From NCBI GenBank assembly GCA_036365515.1, contig CM070875.1:5615001-5679000 (forward strand): a stretch of 64,000 bases of DNA. Direction: 5' to 3'. A model generated the notes under the pieces. That model worked only from the letters and a program-made list of their open reading frames with translations, did no database searches and was not told where the DNA came from. The translations under genes and the position numbers were made by a program. The DNA is from Torymus aiolomorphi. Its lineage: Eukaryota; Arthropoda; Insecta; Hymenoptera; Torymidae. Shown piece by piece: positions 39,301 through 56,881 of this stretch (its first letter is position 1; each line of letters begins with the position of its first letter).

Positions 39301-39480
39301 TCTTTAACGAAATTCTTTAGACCGGAAGAAACTTTTTCTCAAACGAAAAGACACTCAAACATCTTTTTCACTTTTTACAGCAACCCACTGATGAGCTGCG
39401 CTGAGCTTCCAGCCGTTGATTTGTCTCAGTGGCGCGACGTGCAGGGCTCGAGCTACCCAAGCTATTACAAGAAGAAGTAA
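12508..39480 (+). CDS. secreted animal haem peroxidase, chorion-peroxidase-like (PX1)
   Basis: Fourteen coding exons join in frame to 710 aa: 12508-12637, 22126-22219, 23036-23110, 31312-31493, 33784-33960, 34298-34494, 34919-35111, 37119-37316, 37406-37553, 38144-38306, 38396-38566, 38653-38851, 39181-39286, 39381-39480. All introns are GT/AG. Residues 1-23 form a signal peptide, followed by a Lys/Ala-rich and then a Tyr-rich leader. The peroxidase domain runs from about residue 115 to the end. By comparison with myeloperoxidase, distal His is His208 in WGQIMTHD, catalytic Arg is Arg353 in GDNRVNQN, proximal His is His457 in FRYFH, and the RDHGL...YN motif ends at Asn552. The two residues that tie haem covalently in mammalian enzymes are Thr207 and Gln356 here. 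The family oxidises tyrosines, phenols or halides with peroxide. The tandem paralogue PX2 follows. The exact substrate is unknown. Confidence 0.93.
12638..22125 (+). other. PX1 intron 1, about 9.5 kb
   Basis: No exon or nested gene was recognised. It carries the nested MITEs at 12992-13673 and simple repeats: AG at 17054-17076 and TA at 17907-17932. A minus-strand frame of 215 codons at 13922-14569 has no recognisable motif and lies in GC-rich DNA where stop codons are rare. CpG density is high throughout. Confidence 0.55.
12992..13673. repeat. nest of palindromic MITEs
   Basis: The outer palindrome has arms at 12992-13070 and about 13590-13673, sharing TACTCTCT and TAAATTAAATTTCAGTG-like sequence. 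Inside lies a second palindrome, 13091-13560, with ends TACTGAGAAAAAAG and its complement. A third, 13145-13381, with TACACTGAGAAAAATG ends, sits in the left half of the second. An inverted pair at 13384-13424 and 13483-13525 (ACCACAGACTGTAAA) lies in the right half. No transposase is encoded, so these are non-autonomous DNA elements or foldback repeats inserted into one another. Confidence 0.85.
22126..22219 (+). CDS. PX1 coding exon 2: Tyr-rich linker
   Basis: A phase-1 acceptor and a phase-2 donor (CCAG|GTAATT) bound an ORF rich in Tyr, Ser, Ala and Pro (YVYPTSYSYGTSYAAPAYGP). The Tyr repeats could themselves be targets of tyrosine oxidation. The exon is short and isolated; it is supported by frame continuity with both neighbours, not by known homology. 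Confidence 0.75.
22220..23035 (+). other. PX1 intron 2
   Basis: No genes were found. A block of about 50 bases at 22905-22957 recurs inverted at 28001-28054 in the next intron (core GATGTATGTAAGGGTGAC). Confidence 0.5.
23036..23110 (+). CDS. PX1 coding exon 3: small cysteine-containing exon
   Basis: This 75-base exon reads RSECCALDKMQESARGTIAW then LLKAG. The acceptor is ccccag and the donor AC|GTGAGT. Phase 2 in and phase 2 out fits exons 2 and 4 exactly. The CC pair and helical stretch resemble the prodomain of chorion-type peroxidases. Skipping it would also keep the frame, so alternative splicing is possible. Confidence 0.8.
23330..24060. other. GC-rich block of unknown nature in PX1 intron 3
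   Basis: Composition jumps to GC-rich. A 207-codon frame is open on the plus strand (23370-23993), and an Arg-rich frame of 72 codons is open on the minus strand (23541-23759). Neither shows a motif I recognise. The minus frame, rich in Arg, Gln and Ser, is reminiscent of retrotransposon gag or ORF1 tails, but that is a weak impression. Chance open frames are expected in such composition. Confidence 0.3.
24099..24156. repeat. TC microsatellite
   Basis: An almost uninterrupted dinucleotide tract broken once by CC at about 24132. It is preceded by a C homopolymer. Confidence 0.9.
24305..24827 (-). mobile_element. 5'-truncated LINE, end of reverse transcriptase ORF plus 3' tail
   Basis: On the minus strand, from about 24827 downwards, the frame reads ARKVIGDLEIPRVYTKFGSR, then SFLTQGVHL, a stop in place of Trp, then NSLPAEIKYLPTLFRFKSAL and KNHLL. 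This is the conserved tail of LINE reverse transcriptases. An AT-rich 3' UTR follows, ending in a TTA microsatellite (24307-24341), as in many insect LINEs. The TGG-to-TAG change and lack of upstream sequence show it is dead. Its upstream edge abuts the terminal inverted repeat of the CACTA-type element. Confidence 0.75.
25025..25544 (-). CDS. small accessory ORF of the CACTA-like element, three exons
   Basis: Exons 25544-25521, 25401-25261 and 25183-25025 join in phase 0 to a 107-aa protein starting MDDLEINQASTSSG. A basic patch (SRSRKRIYIYP) is followed by an acidic Ser-rich segment (SDEDDEESC) and then a less convincing hydrophobic tail. No family is recognised. It is transcribed away from the transposase, so the roughly 200 bases between them may hold a shared promoter. 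CACTA elements often carry a second ORF. The last exon is the least certain part. Confidence 0.4.
25772..27810 (+). pseudogene. tnp2-like transposase, frameshifted and internally deleted
   Basis: Pieces in different frames line up with animal tnp2-type proteins. About 25843-26130 gives DLDDFPDTDLNASND and LAGLLTLLNMLLPKPNNFPK. About 26126-26300 gives a CxxC/CxxC segment (MCEDCLHYLG, VCEQCQ). 26318-26600 gives LWNIDGASVSNSSNKQIWPV. About 26590-26810 gives KPNVNSFLKPL and IKQFNGQYGCSHC, then a stop. 26911-27810 gives NVHQLKHLVNSVKQWRPLWA and WSAFPSENANG, a DUF4218-like region. The part normally between the GC.HC segment and DUF4218 is largely missing, so this copy cannot be active. Confidence 0.78.
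28736..28902. repeat. palindromic MITE with TACACTGA ends
   Basis: The ends are TACACTGACAGAA and the complement of TACACTGAGAGAA, with inner arms sharing TGTTTATAT. The middle holds three direct copies of a palindromic unit of about 25 bp (ACTATTAAAATAATAGTT). It belongs with the 13145-13381 element by its ends. There is no coding capacity. Confidence 0.8.
31494..37118 (+). other. PX1 introns 4 to 7, non-coding portions
   Basis: Apart from exons at 33784-33960, 34298-34494 and 34919-35111, no gene is visible. Intron 4 (31494-33783) and intron 7 (35112-37118) are CpG-rich with short homopolymers, including an A run at about 35863-35878. I saw no long inverted repeats. Confidence 0.45.
33784..33960 (+). 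CDS. PX1 exon 5: distal haem side, catalytic His
   Basis: It encodes LVAMQWGQIMTHDM, the distal haem motif of animal peroxidases with His208 followed by the calcium-ligand Asp209. Thr207 stands where myeloperoxidase has the Asp that forms an ester with haem. The exon has the same phases as its PX2 counterpart at 48581-48754. Confidence 0.92.
37406..37553 (+). CDS. PX1 exon 9: proximal haem ligand
   Basis: It encodes NEHSNAAFRYFHSAIAGRL with proximal His457. At 148 bases, entering in phase 1 and leaving in phase 2, it matches PX2 exon 52177-52324 base for base in length, which is strong evidence for tandem duplication. Confidence 0.92.
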
Positions 39481-41042
39481 TGAGGGACAGCAGTGCTGTC
39501 GAATAAATCAATTGAAATTTAGGAAAATTCTGTTTTTTATGTTAATGGTTCGCAAACAAACGGGCCCTCGTTACGCCGAGGGTCAAGTTCGAAAATTTTT
39601 TTTTTATTAGGTTTTAATTGTATACGGGGTCGTCGCCATCATCGAATGATCGATGACCATAATCTTTTTTTTTTCACTCACGCAATCAAAGTTGTAATTA
39701 TATTGTACATTGAGAAAATTTTTACTATTTAACCTTTTGAGTATTATATACTTTATAAGATTTTTTTTTTAAACGAAAATGTTAAATAAGTACGTATATA
39801 ATTGATAAGGATTGCTATGAGTATATAAATGTGTAGATATTATTACGAAGTTGACCATTTTCTTTGATCTTAAGTACTCGTTAATATGTTGAAGCAAATT
39901 TGTATAATTCTTTAAATAACAATTGTGTATTATTAATTTTAGTCTGTTAATTCTATTGTAAACATAATTTTTTAAAGAGATGGAATAAATGAAAATGCTA
40001 TTCATTTTCGCTTTTTCTTTAACCCTTCACATTCGTCATAATCCTAATAGAAATTTATTCAATTATTTATTTAGTAAGTAAGTAGTTTTACTCGAAGTGG
40101 GGAGTAAATGGACAAGTTTTTTTCAACCATTGCTGATTCGTTTTTTCTTACATTTTTTAATATTTATTAGAAGAAGATAAAATTAGTAAGCAGAGTAAGT
40201 TACACGGAAGTCGATTTTTAGCTATATTAAAGCTGGTTAAATTGAAAAGAATAAAAAACAGTTCTCTAATTTTTTAATTGTAAAGCGATCAGTAACATTC
40301 CGTTGTTACGATGAGTGAAAGTGACAAAATTTAATAAAGAAATAAATATTGTGCTAAACTATCCGTAAAAGAACATAGTTATGGGTTTTTAATTTATTTT
40401 TCTTTTTATATATTTCAATAACACTAAATCTACATAATTTTTTATGTTAGATCAAATTACTAATTAAACAAAATACGAATAATATTTCGCAGTTGTCATT
40501 ACATTCCTAATCAATTACAAATTGCCAAATAATCTTGGAGAGAGTGCCATCTAATCGATAAATTAGACAAATTTGCAACCCCTTTTCTTGCTTTTTGGAC
40601 AGTTCGTATAGATAAACTTTCACCACAGAATTATTTTAAACATTACACAACACTTCTTCAAAATAATACCATCTATTAAATCACTTGATAAAATATTTAC
40701 GAATTAAATGATTTCTTAAATCCTCATTCCGAGAAGTATATTGCGATATCAGCAATAGTTCGCATTCTTTCTTATGCCTTACACAACGCGCATCGCGAAA
40801 AGTTGCCCGTTCGAAAAAAACCGCTGCGTCGGTGTAATATTTAGGCTGCCGGCGTCGCTCGATTTCTCAGTTGTACGCTGACTGGCTCTTCTCCGTACGA
40901 TCGCGTCAAGCCAACCCAATTTTCCACTCCCAAGCGTATAGCTTTGCACGATTTCTCTACTCAATTAACGAAATGTTGTGATATTTGCGCGCGCATACGT
41001 TTACCTGATCACCCGTGATAAATATACACAACACACCGCAAA
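39481..41042. other. intergenic spacer between PX1 and the next gene
   Basis: About 1.5 kb of AT-rich DNA with no ORF of note. The last few hundred bases before 41043 become more GC-rich and should hold the promoter of the downstream gene. No clear TATA box was identified. Confidence 0.5.
39502..39507 (+). promoter_or_regulatory. polyadenylation signal of PX1
   Basis: An AATAAA hexamer begins 22 bases after the stop codon. The spacing is short but normal for an insect 3' UTR, and T-rich DNA follows. Confidence 0.65.
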
Positions 41043-43672
41043 ATGTTCAAAGTTTCCTTGACACTTCTATTAATCCTCCTAATAAATCGATGCGCGAGTG
41101 CCGAGTATGCGAAGCCACAAGCCAAATGGACCGGCGACGACTACTTGAGCGCGGAATATCTGAGCGAGCTAGACATCGACGACCTGATAAAGAGTTTGGA
41201 GACGAGGATCAACGCTAAGAATCCTCACGATAAGGAATTTTACAAGGTGGTGAACGGTGGCAAGGATGAGCCAAAAACCTGCGAGAAGGCGAGCATCTTT
41301 CAGAATCCGAAGGTGAACTACCGCGTTCATCCGAATTTGAACGATCGTAAGCTCTTGAAGGACGGATTTGGAGAGGATCAGCAGGCAAAGGCGAATTTAC
41401 CGGTGGCACAGGCTCCTCTCGAAGCTCGAGCGAGACTGGATAAGAGGAAGATTTCCGATGCGCACGATCACGAGTTCGATGAGGTGAGATTTTGCATGAA
41501 TTGTTATTGCATGTACTAGTCTCAAAGATTTAAAGGCTTAAATTTCTGAAGATATTTTATATTAATTTGTTAGAAGTGTTATGAAATTAGAATAATCACA
41601 CAGTTCAAAACTATATTAACGTTAACATTTTTTTATTACTTAAAACAAGGATGATAGTTTACAATTTTTAAAAAGAATTATAGTTTATTTAATTATTTAA
41701 TAGAGTGAAAACTAAGCGTTAAATGACATTTGCATAATTTATATACAATTAATAATAGAATTTGAAATATAAATTACCATATGTAAATCGTAACAAAAAC
41801 TATTAGAAAAATATGAGAGATTAGATATATGAGCAAATCTCAGGAACTTTTAACTTTTTGGAAACTGCATAATTTCAGATGTAACTCAAGTTCTTTACAA
41901 AGCACATCTATGTAAAGAATCTCTATCTTATCTAAATCTTCAAAAGAACTTTTTGCTTCTTGAATTTTGAAAAATAAACACTCTTACATATGTACTAGGA
42001 CTTAAATTAAAGCTTTTGTTATAAAGAAAACGCTATATAAATTTGGTAATGATAGTAAGTGACCTTTTTTTTCTAGATCGATTGGAAAAACACATATAAA
42101 TCACCAAAATGACCGTTTTTTCGCTTTTTACGTAATTTTTCGTAAAAAAAGTCATGCTCTATCATTATTCAATCTTTTTTTTTTATTCCTCCATTGAAAA
42201 ATGAACATTTTAAGTTTTGGTTGAATCACGTGCTTTGTAAAGAACTTGATTTATAACGTTTTGAATATGAAATTTTGCAGTTTCCAAAAAATTTTAATTT
42301 TAATTTATACAACATAACTCAAATAAACTCAAGATAATTAATGAACGTATTCCCATTCCTGCAGATAAAACGAGCAATATTAGATCTATCGCCCGACGAC
42401 TTCAAGGATCTATCCACGGACCCCGTCTATCGCAACCAGCTGAGCGACTTCGAGAAGGACGAGCAGTACTACCGTGCCCTGGTCCGTCTTCAGAAGCTCT
42501 ACCAGCAGTACGGCAAGCAGTTCGGCGAAGATGGTCCAGAAGCGAAAGAAGGTGCGGGCGACGAGCGCTCATCTCGTCACTGCCATCTTCTCGGTCATAA
42601 ACTTCAGGAGCATAAGCTCCGATACCTAGAGAAGAGTCGCCTGCTAGCGGACCGCATTGCCGAGTCAGCAATGAGGATGGCCAGGAAGAAGGACGCGCTG
42701 ATCGAGCTCGTGCAACGACCCTGCGGTTGCGGATACTTAGGTAGCAGCGCTGCTGAAGCGTCCCTCGCTTCGGCAGCGTCTTCTGCGTCAGCGTCGGCGT
42801 CAGCGTCAGCGGATGCTGACGTAAAGCGTGACGCTGAAGTATTAGCCTCGTCCGCGGCACTGGCAGCTTCTTCAGTTGACACTAGCGACCATACCGACGG
42901 AGTCGGCATCGACGTTGGGACTCATACCAGTGTGGACACGTCCGCGCGCGCGTCGACGTATACTGATGGAGCTACGGATTACGGTTATGATCAAGGTTAC
43001 GGTCTCGGTCATGCTCATGCTCACGCACTAGCGGATAGCTATGTGAGCGCCAATGGCTACGGCTACCCGTACGCGGGGAAATTGGGACTGGATGGTTATT
43101 TAAGCTCCGCTGTAGATTACGAGCGAAGGATGATCATGGACCTGGCGATCGAAGAAGCCGCTGCCATGATTCGCAGGTTGGCACTGGAGACCAGAAGCGA
43201 GGTAGCCTATAGGGACGATCCGAACTTCGACAAACGTGTTCTGGGCTTGGCTATCGATCTGGTCAACAAGGTAACCGAAGGTGTCACAGGGGATGTTGGT
43301 GGAAAATTTGAAGTACTCAAGGAATACAGGTACAAGGATGCTGACGAGTACCTGAGAGAATCTGGGCGTAATCACGAGGAAATAGCACCGGAACTGCTGT
43401 CCAACGCCGGGTTTGATTACGTGAATTACGGGATGGCAAGACAGATGCTAGACGATGACCCCAGGCTCTATGATTTGGATCTGTACGGGGACTACGTGGG
43501 TCATCCCAGTCCCTATTCCCGTGGAGTGTACGATCCCATTGTGGGTAACACGTGTCCGCTGTGCAAGAGAAACGAGAATATATTTCAGGGTAGATCGAAG
43601 CGAAAAGAGACCGAAGATAAGGGTAAAATTCACCATCTAGAGAAAATGGAGGATAAGGTTAATATCAAGTGA
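41043..43672 (+). CDS. secreted Ala/Ser/Tyr/Gly-rich protein, or N-terminal half of PX2
   Basis: Exons 41043-41483 and 42365-43672 join in phase 0 to 583 codons including the TGA stop. Residues 1-20 (MFKVSLTLLLILLINRCASA) are a signal peptide. A basic site (LDKRK) lies just before the splice and another (RSKRK) near the end. The middle has an Ala/Ser/Asp repeat at about residues 275-310, then Asp/Thr/Ser-rich and Tyr/Gly/His-rich segments. An in-frame donor AAG|GTTAAT at 43657 would skip the stop and join in phase 0 to the exon at 44231, making one 1321-aa peroxidase precursor. An AATAAA at 43826 supports the alternative of an independent end. No family is recognised. The composition suggests a structural, cross-linkable secretion. 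Confidence 0.8.
41484..42364 (+). other. intron, AT-rich
   Basis: No repeats with clear inverted ends and no coding sequence were seen. The acceptor is ttcctgcag. Confidence 0.6.
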
Positions 43673-43825
43673 TGACAACACTTGCTCGTTTGTTCATTTT
43701 TTTTTTACCGCAATTGTTGTAGTCGTTGATTTTTGTATGTTCCTTTTTTTATACTATGAGGCTGGTTGAGAAAAAAGATCGTTGATTTTTACGAGTATTT
43801 TATATGTACTGTTATGTATTGGTTT

Positions 43826-43831
43826 AATAAA
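43826..43831 (+). promoter_or_regulatory. possible polyadenylation signal
   Basis: An AATAAA hexamer lies 154 bases after the TGA at 43670-43672. It would end a short transcript encoding only the Ala/Ser/Tyr/Gly-rich protein. The surroundings are AT-rich, so a chance match is possible. Confidence 0.45.
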
Positions 43832-43866
43832 AGCTTCGCATGAAATATTTATCTATTATTTATTAA

Positions 43867-44178
43867 CCCTTTCAGTCAGCAACGTCCAAAACGGACACCA
43901 GATTTGTCGGGAATAAGAGATGTTAATTTTTGCTTTATGACTATATTTGATGTTTTATGAGCGTGTTTGGTAAGTCAGATTTCACTAAATATTTACATTT
44001 CCATGTTTATGCGTGTGTTCAGCGGTTGCGTAAAATGTTGGCATAAAGAGACGATGGATCGATTTGTAAATTACGATCGATGTTTTAAAGCTAATTTCAC
44101 TTTCAAAAGGCAACTTGCTCGCGATTAAAAAGCATGAATAATAATCGACAGAAGTAAATTGTTTCGTGACTGAAAGGG
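43867..44178. mobile_element. piggyBac-type MITE
   Basis: The 312-bp element has inverted ends CCCTTTCAGTCA and TGACTGAAAGGG and is flanked on both sides by TTAA (43863-43866 and 44179-44182), the exact target duplication of piggyBac transposons. There is no transposase ORF. It lies 52 bases upstream of the PX2 exon at 44231, between the two candidate gene halves. Confidence 0.9.
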
Positions 44179-44230
44179 TTAATTTGAATTTTATGACTAG
44201 AGTCTATTAAATGATTGCATTGTTTTTTAG

Positions 44231-53747
<9,517 letters not shown>

Positions 53748-54146
53748 TAATGGGCGGTACAGATTTTCTTTTTATAGGGTAATAATGAAAGTTCTGTGCT
53801 TTTTTATATGCAGCGAGTTGGGAATCATTCTAAAATGTATACGTAACGTGAACGCAAATTATTTTTTTTTTATTTTTTCTATACAAATCGACGTTTAATC
53901 GATGATTTGTGCGTGTTACATGGTATACACGATGATTGATTGAAGTATGCTTATCGATGTTAACGGAAGAAAGAAAATGAATTATGAAATATTTGGTATA
54001 ATGAGTATTACATGTACGTACTTTATTAGTAAAATACTTAGGTTTCAGTTCTCCCCTTGGATAAATTACTGATCGTTTTGTATAAAAAAGTGATTAATAC
54101 TAATTACAATAGCATTAATATAAAATTTCCCATTTCGCTCGATTAC
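53748..54146. other. spacer between convergent PX2 and odorant receptor genes
   Basis: Only about 400 bases separate the two stop codons. It holds the 3' UTRs of both genes. On the minus strand an AATAAA lies at 54022-54027, 120 bases past the receptor stop. No canonical AATAAA is visible for PX2. Confidence 0.6.
54022..54027 (-). promoter_or_regulatory. polyadenylation signal of OR-B
   Basis: An AATAAA on the minus strand, 120 bases after the stop codon. Confidence 0.5.
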
Positions 54147-56881
54147 TCAGTCCGTCATTGTTCGCAGCAAATTCAAATAGCCCGCTGCTGACTTCATTAT
54201 CTGCAATAAAAACATTTCTCGCTTATAATAATAATAATAAAAGTGACAAAGAAAGTGTAGGTGTTTACTACGTCAGCGAAGTATTTAATCTGTTCCGCTG
54301 ACATATTTATATCTAACGGATTTAACTATCACTTTTACGCAACGTTTCTTTTTAGCATGTCAACTTTTTGCCGTTATGTTATCTACTTATAAGAATTAGA
54401 TATGATTATGTCCGCAAATAAGAAAACATAGTGGCCTTGGAACCATTTACAAGCATTAAATAATATTCTCATGTGAAAAGAGAATTATAAGTTATTGGAA
54501 TGTATCTCTTACGCATCCGAAATTGTACATGGAGAGCTCGAGCATTTTCCCAGCGGTGAGTTTGATTGGACAGCGGGAAATGGAAATGATCAATGCAGTG
54601 CAGAGACCCTTTTTAGGCGGTAAGTCGTACCAGTCGATCATGTAAGAACTCGCTCCCACTTTTTTCGCCTGCATGTGACACATATGCTTCATGAAATATT
54701 GTGAAATGTAGCATTTGCTTTCGGACTTTTTGTGTGTTGCCACGCGCTCGTAATTGAATGATTGAACATTAATTATTTATTATTCTTTTAAAGTTAATAA
54801 ATTCATGGAAGCGAGTATAATCCGAGCACTTTTTTTAAAGGATAATCCGTGAAAGTATCAAACACTGATAGAGTTGTTAATAAAATGCGTAGAATGTGTA
54901 CGATACCTTGTTGGTAACTATTTCGCCGATATAGCAGTAGGTGAATAATAAAGCTATCAATGACGTAATCATCACTGTGTACGTCAGTATGCCAAGAGCA
55001 TCGTTGTTTTCCAAATCCTTCGGTAAAATTATTCAAGAATGTAATAATTTGAACTAAAAATTGATTTATTTGAAGCAATAAACTGAATGCATATTTATAC
55101 CATTATAAAGTAATAGCCTGTTAGACATAGAATCATTGTTCCGCCGACAATCTCTACAAGACAAATTTCGCACAATAAATCTTCCACACCACCGACAAAT
55201 CTAGATTAATGATAATAGCATTAAATATCCAGTGTTTACAATAGTTTCTTTCTTATAATTTATTTGGAAAATTTAGAATATCCTGTTTATAAGTATACTG
55301 TATTTTTAATCAATAATTTTTCTAAATAAAATAAAGTATTTTCAGACATTTACAATAAAATGTACGCATTTTTCGTGTTACCACGGTAAAAGAAAAATAA
55401 AAAGTTGTATGATTTTATCGAAAAACAAACCATCATCATACCGCAAAACTTTAAGATGAAGCTGAATGATGATCCTAAGCCTCCTACTCGCCGCCAGATC
55501 CCCGGACCTCGTCAGCCTCCCGTTATCCCCATCGTTCTCCACCAGCTTCTTCAGCAGATACACAACGATGTCAAACTGGCCGCAGGCATGGGTCGCCAGG
55601 ACCGCCGCGTAGCTGCAAGTCGTAATGGTCGTCGAGTGAACGACGAAACCGCCCATCATCTGGGTGGCGAATATCGCCTCGTACACCGGACTGGCGCTAC
55701 TGTTGAACCGGAATATACCCTTAAAGAGTGGCGAGGGCAAGGGTTTGATAATCAGATCGCCCCGGCGTATTGTGGGCGTGAGGAGGGTCTTGATGAGGCG
55801 GTAGCAGAGACCGCCGCAGTAAAAGGTGACGGCGCAGACGCGCGTCAGCCGGCGACCGACGTTCGCGTTGCGACGCATGATGCCGCGGAGCTCGTCCTGG
55901 CCGGCGTCCCGCCAATCGGATTCCATCAGGCGCAAGCAGGCCCGGATCTTACCCTCGCGGAACAGCATCACCGTGTATTTGATCAGGGCCATCGTGTTCA
56001 GGATCATCGGGCCTGTCTGGATGGGAATTGTTGGGTGGTTTTTGAGAAAGGATAATCGTCGGTGTCTATTTTGTATACACGAATTTTTACTTTTTGGTTT
56101 GTGTGGGCGATTAAGACAAAAAATAATTTTATTTAGCAGCTGCCCTGGTACATAATTAACCATGTTTTATAGCCAACGTGTTAATTAAATGGAAGCATTT
56201 TTAGCATCATAATGCAAAAATAATATAATTCATCTAAAAGTTTTACTGTTACTTAAAATACACATATTTTATGAAGTGTAAATACCAGAATTTATTTCGG
56301 GTTGGTAGTAAATAATTCTGAAATACAAGCAATGTTCGTTTTTAATCATAAAGTTAACTGAAAAATAGCTAATTTATGGTTAACATTTCTACCAGCGTGG
56401 CAGAGTAGGTATATATAAAGTGCAAAAAAGGTCAAGCCAAGATTTATTTTTGTAAGAATGAAAGGTGATCGAGAATTGGGATATTGGTATATAATAATTT
56501 TTTGTAATGAGTTATAGGTATAAATTGCAAATAATGAAATAATATAGTAATAAGAGGAAATCCCACCTTAAGAATTCTTCTTTTCAAAGTGTGTTCTTCC
56601 AGTACAATATGTAAGATCCCGGGAACAAGAAGAAATGCCAGTAGGAAATAAAGAAATCCATTCTTAATTCTTTTTAAGAAAATAGCAAAAGTAGCCTTTG
56701 AGGTTTTACTGCCAACTGAAAATATTGGCCACACGCCAATTATACTAGCGATTATTCTGTTTAGTTCTATTGCGTATTTTACGTCTTCTTCAAATTTTTT
56801 ATTACTTGCTACTCCGATCTCGTTTTCTTTTTCATTTGAGTGATCAAAGTATGAAAAGTCATCTCCTTGCTTCTTGTCCAT
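54147..56881 (-). CDS. odorant receptor, 7-transmembrane (OR-B)
   Basis: Six exons join in frame to 436 aa: 56881-56567, 56016-55442, 55200-55101, 55017-54907, 54668-54513, 54200-54147. The ATG at 56881 has an AAAATGG context; an in-frame ATG at 56977 is less likely. Insect odorant receptor signatures are seen in order: LNRIIASIIGVWP near the first membrane segment, HLKVLRFVGGVEDLL, SSYMIDWYDLPPKKG and PIKLTAGKMLELSM. The C terminus is AAGYLNLLRTMTD. These receptors form ligand-gated ion channels with the co-receptor Orco in sensory neuron dendrites. The ligand cannot be predicted. Compared with OR-A it has one extra intron after residue 105. The exon lengths of 100 and 111 bases are shared with OR-A. 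Confidence 0.93.

Noticed and set aside
42402..42860. 152-codon minus-strand frame
   Set aside because: It is the antisense shadow of the Ala/Ser-rich exon at 42365-43657.
55405..56055. 216-codon plus-strand frame
   Set aside because: It is antisense to OR-B exon 2 and has no motif of its own.
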